Assembly: GCA_944382965.1 (NCBI GenBank)
Contig: CALWOA010000001.1
Location: forward strand, 159,943 to 223,942
Reading direction: 5' to 3'
Length of the DNA: 64,000 nucleotides
Source of the DNA: an uncultured Oscillospiraceae bacterium
GTDB taxonomy: Bacteria > Bacillota > Clostridia > Oscillospirales > Oscillospiraceae
Part shown: positions 42,850 to 49,773 of the stretch, piece by piece
Numbering within the stretch: the stretch's first letter is position 1
Layout of the letters: each line of letters starts with the position of its first letter
Notes under the pieces: generated by a model
Told to the model about the DNA's origin: nothing
Databases searched by the model: none
What the model saw: only the letters and a program-made list of their open reading frames with translations
Position numbers and translations under genes: made by a program

Positions 42850-42880
42850 ACATTGGGGCACCCGGCAGGGTGCCCCAATG
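42850..42880 (-). terminator. Hairpin ending the spoVA-linked operon
   Basis: A 13-bp perfect stem (42850-42862 with about 42868-42880) lies just after the small N/Q-rich gene. It also lies downstream of addA. T runs are poor on both sides. Confidence 0.6.
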
Positions 42881-42886
42881 TGCCGT

Positions 42887-43006
42887 TTAGCGGCAGTTCT
42901 TTTCCTGAGTCTGGTTGGTGTTCTGGTCCTGACGCTCGTTGTTGGTATAGGTCTGACGCTCGTTCTGGGTCTGGTTCTTCTTCTGCATGTTATTCTGCTT
43001 ATTCAT
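42887..43006 (-). CDS. 39-residue N/Q-rich peptide linked to spoVA genes
   Basis: A small ORF with a perfect GGAGGATACGAAGT ribosome-binding site, 58 bases downstream of spoVAE. More than half of its residues are Asn, Gln, Lys or Thr. It has an internal repeat (NERQTYTNNERQDQN), no hydrophobic stretch and one Cys near its end. Composition and location behind forespore genes suggest a small spore protein, possibly akin to minor or gamma-type SASPs, but I do not recognise the family. Confidence 0.7.
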   Translation of the reverse strand: MNKQNNMQKKNQTQNERQTYTNNERQDQNTNQTQEKNCR

Positions 43007-43064
43007 ACTTCGTATCCTCCGTTTTTGATCACGGCTTTGCCGCAACCCTATCATGCCCAGCTTT

Positions 43065-43421
43065 TCAAGATTTATCCTTAGCTTTGAAAAGAAGACTTGC
43101 GATTAGTCCTGCCAGAATGGCAGCAGTGATTCCCCCGGCGGATGCCTTCAAACCGCCGGTGAAGATGCCAAGGAATCCATCTTCCTGTACCGCTTCCCGG
43201 ACACCTTTGGCCAGGGTGTTTCCAAATCCGGTTAACGGCACCGATGCTCCGGCACCGGCAAAGTCCACCAGAGGTTGGTACAGCCCGACAGCACCCAGCA
43301 AAACACCGATCACCACATAGCTGACCAGAATCCGCGCCGGTGTCAATTTGGTTTTATCAATCAAAATCTGTCCGATCAGACACAAAAGCCCGCCCACCAG
43401 GAACGCTTTTACATAATCCAT
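43065..43421 (-). CDS. spoVAE: Stage V sporulation protein AE
   Basis: A 118-residue protein with about four membrane helices. Conserved blocks are FLVGGLLCLIGQILIDKTKLTPARILVSYV, LGLYQPLVDFAGAGASVPLTGFGNTLAKG and ITAAILAGLIASLLFKAK (each recognisable in SpoVAEb/SpoVAC-type proteins). It is part of the channel that imports dipicolinic acid into the forespore and releases it in germination. It begins one base after the spoVAD stop. Confidence 0.93.
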   Translation of the reverse strand: MDYVKAFLVGGLLCLIGQILIDKTKLTPARILVSYVVIGVLLGAVGLYQPLVDFAGAGASVPLTGFGNTLAKGVREAVQEDGFLGIFTGGLKASAGGITAAILAGLIASLLFKAKDKS

Positions 43422-43422
43422 G

Positions 43423-44439
43423 TTACCTGCCTCCTACAATGCACACTGCATGGCAGACACCGGGAATGGGCAGTCCCTGTTGGGTAGAGGTAGGGGAGAG
43501 CAGCGCTCCGGTGCCGCAAAACAGAATTTTCTTTAGTTTCCCACTTTGCAGCTGCCCCAAAAGATACCCGCACAGGGTAATGGCGCTGCATCCGCAGCCG
43601 GAACCGCCGGCGTGTACATCCTGCTTGGTGTTGTCAAACACCAGATTGCCGCAGTCAGTCAGCTTTCCACCCAGACTGATCCCGTCTTTCCGTGCCAGCT
43701 CCAGCAGCATCTCTTTGCCGATTTGTGCCAGATCGCCGGTGACAATCAGGTCAAAGTCTTCCGGCCCTGTTTTCAGGTCATCAAAGTGAGAGCGGATGGT
43801 GGCATAGGCGGCAGGGGCCATGGCTGCGCCCATGTTGTTTGCGTCTTTGATGCCCAGGTCAGTGACGGTGCCGATGGTACAGGCTGTGATTTTGGGACCT
43901 TTCCCCTGACGGCAGACCAAAGCCGCACCAGAGCCGGTGACCGTCCATTGGGAGGTGGGGGTTCGCTGTCCGCCGTAACCCAGTGGGAAACGGTACTGCC
44001 GTTCAGAGGAGGCAAAATGGGAGGAAGTCATGGCCACTACCTTGTCCGCAAATCCGCCGCCTACTGCCATGGAGGCCATCAAAAGGCTTTCCGACATGGT
44101 AGAACAGGCCCCATAAAGCCCCAGATGGGGAATCCCGGTATTTCGCAGACTGAAAGAAGAACCAATGCATTGGTTCAGAAGATCCCCGGAAAACACCAGG
44201 TCAAATTCTCTCTGGTGCATACCAGCCTTTTCTGCGAGTTTCCGCAGAGCCTGCTGCTGCATGTATTTTTCTGCTTGTTCCCAGGTTTTCTGACCAAAAT
44301 AGGTATCCCGGCATTTGATATCAAAGGTATGGGCCAGGGGGCCTTCCGCTTCTTTTTTTCCCGCCACACTGGCCCAGTGGGTGATGACCGGAGGTTCCGG
44401 CAGGGCAAAGCTTTGTCTGCCCCGTTTCAGATTTGCCAT
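43423..44439 (-). CDS. spoVAD: Stage V sporulation protein AD
   Basis: A 338-residue thiolase-like protein that binds dipicolinic acid in the B. subtilis SpoVA system. Diagnostic blocks are KTWEQAEKYMQQQAL, GDLLNQCIGSSFSLR, LGLYGACSTMSESLLMAS, MTSSHFASSERQYRFPLGYGGQRTPTSQWTVTGSGA (in part) and HAGGSGCGCSAITLCGYLL. The length is normal. In many Clostridia spoVAC precedes spoVAD, but here the next gene upstream is a divergent acetyltransferase. A sigma-G-like promoter precedes it. Confidence 0.95.
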   Translation of the reverse strand: MANLKRGRQSFALPEPPVITHWASVAGKKEAEGPLAHTFDIKCRDTYFGQKTWEQAEKYMQQQALRKLAEKAGMHQREFDLVFSGDLLNQCIGSSFSLRNTGIPHLGLYGACSTMSESLLMASMAVGGGFADKVVAMTSSHFASSERQYRFPLGYGGQRTPTSQWTVTGSGAALVCRQGKGPKITACTIGTVTDLGIKDANNMGAAMAPAAYATIRSHFDDLKTGPEDFDLIVTGDLAQIGKEMLLELARKDGISLGGKLTDCGNLVFDNTKQDVHAGGSGCGCSAITLCGYLLGQLQSGKLKKILFCGTGALLSPTSTQQGLPIPGVCHAVCIVGGR

Positions 44440-44464
44440 AAACGCACCTTCCTTTGTTTTCCCT

Positions 44465-44494
44465 TATTATGTCCAGGGGTTGCAATGGCAATGC
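44465..44494 (-). promoter_or_regulatory. Sigma-G-like promoter of spoVAD-spoVAE
   Basis: On the minus strand, GCATT, an 18-base spacer and CATAATA. The -10 matches the B. subtilis sigma-G consensus fully and the -35 at 4 of 5 positions. It lies 26 bases before the spoVAD start; spoVA is a sigma-G operon in B. subtilis. Confidence 0.65.
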
Positions 44495-44508
44495 AAGTTG
44501 CGTATAAT
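44480..44508 (+). promoter_or_regulatory. Vegetative promoter of the GNAT gene
   Basis: TTGCAA and TATAAT with a 17-base spacer, overlapping the divergent sigma-G-like promoter. Confidence 0.75.
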
Positions 44509-44535
44509 GAGACAAACATTCAGGAGGAAACGATT

Positions 44536-45045
44536 ATGCAAAGAAATGTCCGAACAGCCCGGGAAGAAGATCTGCCCCGGATTCTGGAAATCTATGCCTA
44601 TGCCAGGGATTTTATGGCAAAAACAGGAAACCCAAACCAGTGGGGCAATCACAATCCGCCCAAACACCAGCTTCAGCAGGACATCCGGGAGGGGAAGTTA
44701 TTTGTAGTCACGGAAGATGAGGAGATTCACGGAGTATTCTTCTTCTACATTGGAGAGGACCCAACTTACCGGGTAATCTTCGGCGGAAGCTGGCATTCCA
44801 ACCGCCCCTATGGAACCATTCACCGCATTGCTTCCGACGGTGCGGGAGGAATCTTACGCGCCGCCGTTGCGTATGGGGCAGAGCACATTGATTACCTGCG
44901 CATCGATACCCATGAAGATAATAAGGTGATGCAGCGGGCGGTGGAGAAGCAGGGGTTCCGCCGCTGCGGAATCATTCATATTGCCGACGGTACCGAACGC
45001 ATTGCCTACGACCGGATCGGGCAGGATACTTCGTCACAATTATAA
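44536..45045 (+). CDS. GNAT family N-acetyltransferase
   Basis: A 169-residue cytoplasmic enzyme starting MQRNVRTAREEDLPRILEIY after CAGGAGGAAACGATT. The GNAT fold is seen from that N-terminal strand-helix, the central RIASDGAGGILRAAVAYG (acetyl-CoA loop in degenerate form) and YLRIDTHEDNKVMQRAVEKQGFRRCG at the end. The substrate is unknown. Confidence 0.88.
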   Translation: MQRNVRTAREEDLPRILEIYAYARDFMAKTGNPNQWGNHNPPKHQLQQDIREGKLFVVTEDEEIHGVFFFYIGEDPTYRVIFGGSWHSNRPYGTIHRIASDGAGGILRAAVAYGAEHIDYLRIDTHEDNKVMQRAVEKQGFRRCGIIHIADGTERIAYDRIGQDTSSQL

Positions 45046-45126
45046 CACGATTTGTTCATAATTTCTGAGAAATCCTGGAAAAACGTAAGAAACCATTAAC
45101 TGTAGATTAAGAAATTCTTATCCTTG

Positions 45127-45155
45127 TTGCATATTGGCCGCCCCTGTGCTATGGT
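45127..45155 (+). promoter_or_regulatory. Promoter of the small lipoprotein gene
   Basis: TTGCAT and TATGGT with a 17-base spacer and an extended -10 TGC. Confidence 0.55.
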
Positions 45156-45208
45156 ATACCCAGCCGCGGGAATCGGGACGCGGCAGAACAAAAAAGGAAG
45201 TGTTTATC

Positions 45209-45580
45209 ATGAGATGCAATAGAAAAGGATGGGCAGTGGCCGCCGCATGTCTGGCAGCAGCCCTGGCGCTGACTGCTTGCGCAGCGTCTTCCCAACAGAA
45301 TCAGCAGGAGCAGACTCCCACCACGGTGGTTTCTTCTACGCTTACACAGCCGAATGACGCGGAAACCAAAACCATGAAGGGTGTGGTCAATACGGTTGAC
45401 ACCGGCCTGGACATACTGATTCTGATTGTGGATGATGCCTATTACAAGTTCGAAATCGGCGATGTAGATCTGACCGGTTTGGAACCGGGTGACACAGTCA
45501 CGGTTACCTATACCGGTGAAGCACAGCCGGATTCGGAAACTGTGGAAGCAGCACTGGTATCCGTTGAAAAAGCGGAATAA
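45209..45580 (+). CDS. Small exported lipoprotein
   Basis: A 123-residue protein with a lipoprotein signal peptide (lipobox LTAC, Cys near residue 24) starting at 45209 after AAAGGAAGTGTTTATC. A Gln/Thr/Ser linker is followed by a single small beta-barrel-like domain (MKGVVNTVDTGLDILIL, YYKFEIGD, LEPGDTVTVTYTG), similar in feel to an OB-type or DUF-type domain. Function unknown. Confidence 0.75.
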   Translation: MRCNRKGWAVAAACLAAALALTACAASSQQNQQEQTPTTVVSSTLTQPNDAETKTMKGVVNTVDTGLDILILIVDDAYYKFEIGDVDLTGLEPGDTVTVTYTGEAQPDSETVEAALVSVEKAE

Positions 45581-45590
45581 ACAACAAAAC

Positions 45591-45632
45591 GCAGCCCCAC
45601 TGGAAGCAATTTTCCAGTGGGGCTGTTATATC
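45591..45632 (+). terminator. Terminator of the lipoprotein gene
   Basis: A 14-bp perfect stem (45592-45605 with 45612-45625) carries a modest T-rich tail and lies between two converging genes. Confidence 0.75.
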
Positions 45633-45638
45633 GTATTT

Positions 45639-46091
45639 TTAGTACAGCTTTGCGCCGGCGGGAATGTGATCGTCCACCATCAGGCAGTGGAGCTTCTCCA
45701 CACCTTCTTCGTGGTGAATGGCGGAGATAATCATACCGCAGGAATCAATGCCCATCATCTTCCGGGGAGGCAGGTTGGTAATGGCAATCAGGGTTTTGCC
45801 AATCAGCTCTTCCGGCTCGTAGGTGTCGTGGATACCGCTGAGGATCACCCGATCCTCACCGCTGCCATCGTCCAGGGTAAACTTCAGCAGCTTCTTGCTC
45901 TTCTTCACAGCTTCGCAGGCCTTAACCTTCACGGCCCGGAAATCGGACTTGGCAAAGGTTTCAAAGTCCACATAATCTGCAAACAGAGGTTCCACCTCAA
46001 CCTTGGAGAAGTCGATGACCTCTTCCTTCTTAACGACAGGAGCAGCAGCTTCCTCTTTCTTCTCGCTCTTGGGCATATCCAGAGGCTTCAT
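45639..46091 (-). CDS. metG: C-terminal tRNA-binding domain of methionyl-tRNA synthetase, probable 3' gene fragment
   Basis: 150 residues that match the C-terminal end of clostridial MetRS: a Lys/Glu linker (SEKKEEAAAPVVKKEE), then the OB-fold tRNA-binding domain (FETFAKSDFRAVKVKACEAVKKSKKLLKF, ITNLPPRKMMGIDSCGMIISA and the terminal LMVDDHIPAGAKLY). No ribosome-binding site precedes the ATG at 46091, and the catalytic domain is absent upstream, where integrase-element DNA begins. The simplest reading is that an integrative element has entered metG and separated this end. A free-standing tRNA-binding protein is the alternative. Confidence 0.72.
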   Translation of the reverse strand: MKPLDMPKSEKKEEAAAPVVKKEEVIDFSKVEVEPLFADYVDFETFAKSDFRAVKVKACEAVKKSKKLLKFTLDDGSGEDRVILSGIHDTYEPEELIGKTLIAITNLPPRKMMGIDSCGMIISAIHHEEGVEKLHCLMVDDHIPAGAKLY

Positions 46092-46115
46092 TGTGGGGAT
46101 TATTGATGAGACCCC

Positions 46116-46188
46116 TTCACCATGCTTCGTGATGCGTCGCGGTACTGTTTTTGCTGGGAATCCACCGATTCACCATGCTTCGTGACGC
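46116..46188. repeat. Pair of 20-bp direct repeats at the element end
   Basis: TTCACCATGCTTCGTGAYGC occurs at 46116-46135 and 46169-46188, differing at one base, with starts 53 bp apart. Each has TCAC/GTGA arms. Position between the integrase and the junction suggests integrase arm-type binding sites. Confidence 0.65.
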
Positions 46189-46254
46189 ACCATTATCCTC
46201 GCGCATTTGATGTCAATTTGCTGTCCTTTGAAGAATTTTGCTGTCAGGCAAAAC

Positions 46255-46267
46255 GGCTCATTGAGCC
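46255..46267 (-). terminator. Possible terminator of the integrase gene
   Basis: A small GGCTCA/TGAGCC hairpin on the minus strand is followed by GTTTTGCC. Confidence 0.4.
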
Positions 46268-46271
46268 CTTC

Positions 46272-47507
46272 TTAAAATACATTCAATGTCGCAGCCAGAC
46301 GTTCAAATGATTCCTGTTTTTTCTCCTCGGTCGCTTCGGCATAAATGTCCATCGTTGTCTTGATGTCCTTATGCCCCATAATGGACTGGATGACCTTCAG
46401 GTTGGTCTCCTGTTCGCAAAGCCTTGTGCAGAACGTGTGACGCAGATGGTGCGCTGAAAAGTCAGGCAGCATGACTGCTTCCCGGTGTTCCTTCTTGGCG
46501 TTGACTTCCTCACTGGCATTGTAATCGGCAACAATCCGCTTGATTGCCCGGTTTACAGATTGGGGATTCGGGACATTCCCGAAACGGTTGCAGAAGATAA
46601 ATCCGTGCATACCGTCAATCTCCACGTCGTTCCAGCCGTTCTCCTGCTGCTCCTCCCACAGCATCTCAAAGGCGTCCTTCACAGAGTCGAGCATCGGGAT
46701 TGTGCGTTCACCGGCCTTTGTCTTTGGCTTCGAGATATGCTGCACAGAGGTGCGGCTATCGCCTACCGGGTAATACACCAGGCTATGATTGATGCTGATT
46801 GCACGGTTCTCATAGTCCAGGTCTTCCCAGCGAAGTCCCAATGCTTCCCCAATGCGGCAGCCTGTCCCCAAAAGGATGGTAAACATCGCCCACCAGTGAC
46901 AGTAAACCGGGTGATTGGCGATATGCTCCATAAACGCCCGCTGCTGCGGAATGGTCAGCGCGTGTCGAACACCGGTGTTATGGTCGGAATTCTTCTTGAT
47001 CTCTGCCATAACGCCATCGGTTGGATTGTTGCGGATGATGTCATCACGAACCGCCAGCTGAAATGTCGGATGCAGAAGCGTGTGAATGCTTTCCAGCGTA
47101 TTGATCTGGATTTCCTGTTCCTCCAACAAACAGTTATAGAATTGAAGCACATCCGAGAACTTGATATCCGCTATCTTCTTGTTGCCAAAGGTGTCACGAA
47201 CAAAGCGGTCATACATGTACAGGTAATTGCTTCTGGTGGTCTGTCTGAGATTGGTTTTCAGGCTCATGTACCGGTCGAACACGAAATTCACCGTTGCTTT
47301 TCCGGCAACATAAATATCCAAACCGTCCAACTGATTTTTGGTTAACTCTGCTTCCTTCTGCCTGAGGGTCACAAGGTCATTTGCATAGAGATACTTGCGC
47401 CGTCCAAGTGGGTCCGTATAGCTGTATACATACCGCTTGTCGGAGCTTCGCTGCATCTCTCCTTTTCGCAGGGCTCTTCCCCGCAAATCTTTTCTTGCCT
47501 TTGCCAT
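46272..47507 (-). CDS. Tn916-type tyrosine recombinase (integrase)
   Basis: A 411-residue integrase starting MAKARKDLRGRALRKGEMQR after GGAGGAATTGAT. Residues about 5-55 are the AP2-like arm-binding domain of Tn916 Int (YVYSYTDPLGRRKYLYANDL). Residues about 75-175 are the core-binding SAM-like domain. The catalytic domain shows Arg in TGCRIGEALGLRWEDL, HHLRHTFCTRL with His and Arg, His in MGHKDIKTT and the nucleophile in MDIYAEAT. It should integrate and excise the element. Two direct repeats downstream are likely arm sites. Confidence 0.95.
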   Translation of the reverse strand: MAKARKDLRGRALRKGEMQRSSDKRYVYSYTDPLGRRKYLYANDLVTLRQKEAELTKNQLDGLDIYVAGKATVNFVFDRYMSLKTNLRQTTRSNYLYMYDRFVRDTFGNKKIADIKFSDVLQFYNCLLEEQEIQINTLESIHTLLHPTFQLAVRDDIIRNNPTDGVMAEIKKNSDHNTGVRHALTIPQQRAFMEHIANHPVYCHWWAMFTILLGTGCRIGEALGLRWEDLDYENRAISINHSLVYYPVGDSRTSVQHISKPKTKAGERTIPMLDSVKDAFEMLWEEQQENGWNDVEIDGMHGFIFCNRFGNVPNPQSVNRAIKRIVADYNASEEVNAKKEHREAVMLPDFSAHHLRHTFCTRLCEQETNLKVIQSIMGHKDIKTTMDIYAEATEEKKQESFERLAATLNVF

Positions 47508-47544
47508 ATCAATTCCTCCTCCAAAAATGAAGAAGGGCTCGATA

Positions 47545-47715
47545 TTATTCAGGTTTGGATAAGAATTTCTCCAATGCCTGCAAGACAACTTCTGTCACAC
47601 TCGTATTGTGTTGTTCGGCGTAAGAACAAATCTGCTGATACAAGGCGTCCCCAATGCGAACACTCAGTATTTTTCTCTTTGAATGTTCTGACTTCGGTCT
47701 TCCCATATCTGCCAT
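47545..47715 (-). CDS. Ribbon-helix-helix DNA-binding protein
   Basis: A 56-residue CopG/Arc-like regulator starting MADMGRPKSEHSKRKILSVRI; GAGG lies 6 bases before the ATG. The strand KILSVRIGDALYQQI and helix-turn-helix NTSVTEVVLQALEKFL fit the fold. It is just upstream of the integrase (37-base gap), so it may control integrase or excision. Its own promoter contains a TGAC/GTCA palindrome. Confidence 0.8.
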   Translation of the reverse strand: MADMGRPKSEHSKRKILSVRIGDALYQQICSYAEQHNTSVTEVVLQALEKFLSKPE

Positions 47716-47741
47716 AGCTGTCCTCACACCTCCACGACAAC

Positions 47742-47770
47742 ATTATACTTATTGTATGACAAAAAGTCAA
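47742..47770 (-). promoter_or_regulatory. Promoter and candidate operator of the RHH-integrase unit
   Basis: On the minus strand, TTGACT and TATAAT with a 17-base spacer. A palindrome TGACTTTTTGTCA overlaps the -35 and spacer (47757-47769), a likely repressor site. Confidence 0.75.
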
Positions 47771-47826
47771 CACTGTACCGAGCCCTTCGATGAAAAAATC
47801 TGTTCTGTTAAATTTTGTTCCGCAGA

Positions 47827-48036
47827 TTATGCAACACGGAATGTTTCAAGGTACTGATCCAATATTTCGCAGTTCACAAGCACAACCTTGTCGATTTTAT
47901 AAACCGCTTTCGCCTCCTTTGCCAGTTCCTGAAATTTCGTCAGTCCCAAGCTGTACAGCTCGGCACCCTCTTGATATCGGACAAATTTCTTTGCCATCTT
48001 CTTCGTTGCTTCTACATCCTTGCGGCTATATCCCAT
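47827..48036 (-). CDS. DUF6462-like excisionase-type protein
   Basis: A 69-residue protein starting MGYSRKDVEATKKMAKKFVRYQ after GGAGATTTGCCT. The pattern of a winged HTH resembling excisionases (YQEGAELYSLGLTKFQELAKEAKAVYKIDKVVLVN) fits the DUF6462 family from memory. Together with the integrase it may govern excision. Confidence 0.75.
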   Translation of the reverse strand: MGYSRKDVEATKKMAKKFVRYQEGAELYSLGLTKFQELAKEAKAVYKIDKVVLVNCEILDQYLETFRVA

Positions 48037-48058
48037 AGGCAAATCTCCTTTTCCCCAA

Positions 48059-49042
48059 TTATCGATTGTGTTTCTTTTCGTTTTTTTGCGGCTGCGGTCT
48101 GTGCGCGTACTCCGCCAGCACCTCTTTCGGAATCCGGTCAAGCAGTACCAGAGCGTCCTCATAATCCCGATGCAGCTTGGCAGCCGCCAGCTTCTTCAAA
48201 GTGCTTTCCTGCCTGGCTTCATCCAGAGACTGCTCCAACTGTTCATTTTCCTTTTTCAGCTTTTTGTTCTCAGCAGTCGTGGTTGTGAAGGCCACATTGT
48301 ATTTTTTCAGAGTGGTGTGCATCTGCTCCACAGCGGGAATGTACTTGTCCAGCAGCACGCCAATCTCTGATGCCTTGCCTTTGGCGTTGAACGCATTGAC
48401 ATCAGCAAGCAATTCTTCCAGCTTGGCTTTCTGCTTGGTCAGACGGGTCATCTCCTTGAACACCCTCGGTGGAATATGGTCACGCCCGGATTCACTAGCA
48501 GATTCTCCACGCTCGAAATCCGGATACTTCTTGACCATGTGCTTCCAGAACTCATCCTGCCATTGGGTCAGCTTCTTTTTATTGCCGATGATATCCTTGG
48601 CAGAAAGTCGCCCATCTGGGGTCAGCGGGACAAAGCAAAGGTGCATATGGGGCGTTTTCTCGTCCACATGCACCACGGCGGATATGATTGTTTCGGGAGA
48701 TTGTTTTTCCTGGATGAAGGCAAGGGCATATTCAAAGAACTCTTTGACCTCCCGAGGCTTTTTGTCCTGGAAGAACTCCGGACTGGCGGTAATCAAGGTT
48801 TCCACCACCCGGACACTATCCTTTCTGGCTTTGCACCCAGCCTCAGAAATCTGTTTTTCCGCCTCCGCCCGGTAGGAGCGGTGGGACTTCACCAGATGGA
48901 AATTCAGCCTGCTGCGGCTGGTGTCCACATCCGGGTTGCTGGCGTACTTCTCCTTGGTACGCTCATCGTGGGCTTCGATTCTGCCAATCTCTGGCCCCTT
49001 ATACTTGGCGAAACGCAGAATTGCATACTGAGGTTTCTCCAT
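48059..49042 (-). CDS. mob: MobV/Pre-type relaxase
   Basis: A 327-residue mobilization protein. The N-terminal relaxase domain contains HVDEKTPHMHLCFVP (HxDEx4HxH metal site) near residues 122-136 and RSRLNFHLV near 43. A coiled-coil C-terminus runs from about 195 to 290. It would nick the element at an oriT and start conjugal transfer with a helper apparatus. The start overlaps the stop of the HTH gene. Confidence 0.93.
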   Translation of the reverse strand: MEKPQYAILRFAKYKGPEIGRIEAHDERTKEKYASNPDVDTSRSRLNFHLVKSHRSYRAEAEKQISEAGCKARKDSVRVVETLITASPEFFQDKKPREVKEFFEYALAFIQEKQSPETIISAVVHVDEKTPHMHLCFVPLTPDGRLSAKDIIGNKKKLTQWQDEFWKHMVKKYPDFERGESASESGRDHIPPRVFKEMTRLTKQKAKLEELLADVNAFNAKGKASEIGVLLDKYIPAVEQMHTTLKKYNVAFTTTTAENKKLKKENEQLEQSLDEARQESTLKKLAAAKLHRDYEDALVLLDRIPKEVLAEYAHRPQPQKNEKKHNR

Positions 49043-49257
49043 CAGGAATCCCTCCGTTTCTGCCAGATGAGGTCATACCCCATCACATCTGCAAGCTGAA
49101 TAGCCTCCCGGTAACGCAGGGAACCACGGCTCAGTTTGTTGGAGAAGTTGGAAATACTGTCGCTCCATCCGTACTCGTCAGACAGCAGGTCAACCACCTG
49201 CTGCATGGTCATGCCGGAACGGACGATGATGCTTTTAATTTCATTTTTCACATTCAT
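49042..49257 (-). CDS. Small HTH protein (DUF6471-like)
   Basis: A 71-residue protein with a helix-turn-helix pattern (SGMTMQQVVDLLSDEYGWSD, LSRGSLRYREAIQLADVMGY). It is similar to phage and plasmid DUF6471-like repressors. It precedes and is translationally coupled to the relaxase. Confidence 0.75.
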   Translation of the reverse strand: MNVKNEIKSIIVRSGMTMQQVVDLLSDEYGWSDSISNFSNKLSRGSLRYREAIQLADVMGYDLIWQKRRDS

Positions 49258-49384
49258 AGAAATACCTCTTTCATTGTAAATTCGGATTTGGAGCCAATGG
49301 AAATGGCTCCCATGATGTCTGCATCAATGATGCCTTGTTTGCTTTTTCTGTTTCGGAAAGGATTCTTTGAAACGGCATAGAAAA

Positions 49385-49455
49385 ACACGAAACCGTGTAG
49401 CTGATTCACCCTTCTCACCAGCGCGATTGGGTGAAAATCTCCTACGGTTTCGTGT
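49385..49455. repeat. Nested inverted repeats, candidate oriT or regulatory structure
   Basis: Outer 12-bp perfect arms ACACGAAACCGT and ACGGTTTCGTGT (49385-49396 and 49444-49455) enclose inner arms TTCACCC and GGGTGAA (49405-49411 and 49429-49435). They lie just upstream of the HTH and relaxase genes. On the minus strand the last arm is followed by TTTTTCT, so it could also be a terminator. Confidence 0.55.
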
Positions 49456-49456
49456 A

Positions 49457-49669
49457 TCATTTTCCCGTTTCCACAAGCCTTGGGAAATCCGTTCCGTTTT
49501 CCTGTGTTTTCCGCGGCTGTTTTCTGCTTTCATATCGCCGGCAAGAAACTAGCTCTGCCCGGAAGCTCTGCTTGCAGCGGTTTCGGCAGCTGCGGCATAC
49601 GGAATTGAACTGGACGCGCCCCGCCCGGTTGCGGAAGAACGCCCACTCCTGTCCTGTGTACTTTTTCAT
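49457..49669 (-). CDS. Small cysteine-containing basic protein
   Basis: A 70-residue ORF with a strong GGAGAAAGAAA ribosome-binding site. CRSCRNRC and two further Cys residues suggest a small zinc-binding protein; the C-terminus is very basic. I recognise no family. It lies between the helicase and HTH genes of the element. Confidence 0.5.
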   Translation of the reverse strand: MKKYTGQEWAFFRNRAGRVQFNSVCRSCRNRCKQSFRAELVSCRRYESRKQPRKTQENGTDFPRLVETGK

Positions 49670-49773
49670 TTTCTTTCTCCTTCATTTTTCTGTTGAATCC
49701 CGAATCCTCTATCCCCATCCATCCCATCTATCCCCGGGATGCTTGGGATGGATCGGGATGGATGTTTTTCACA

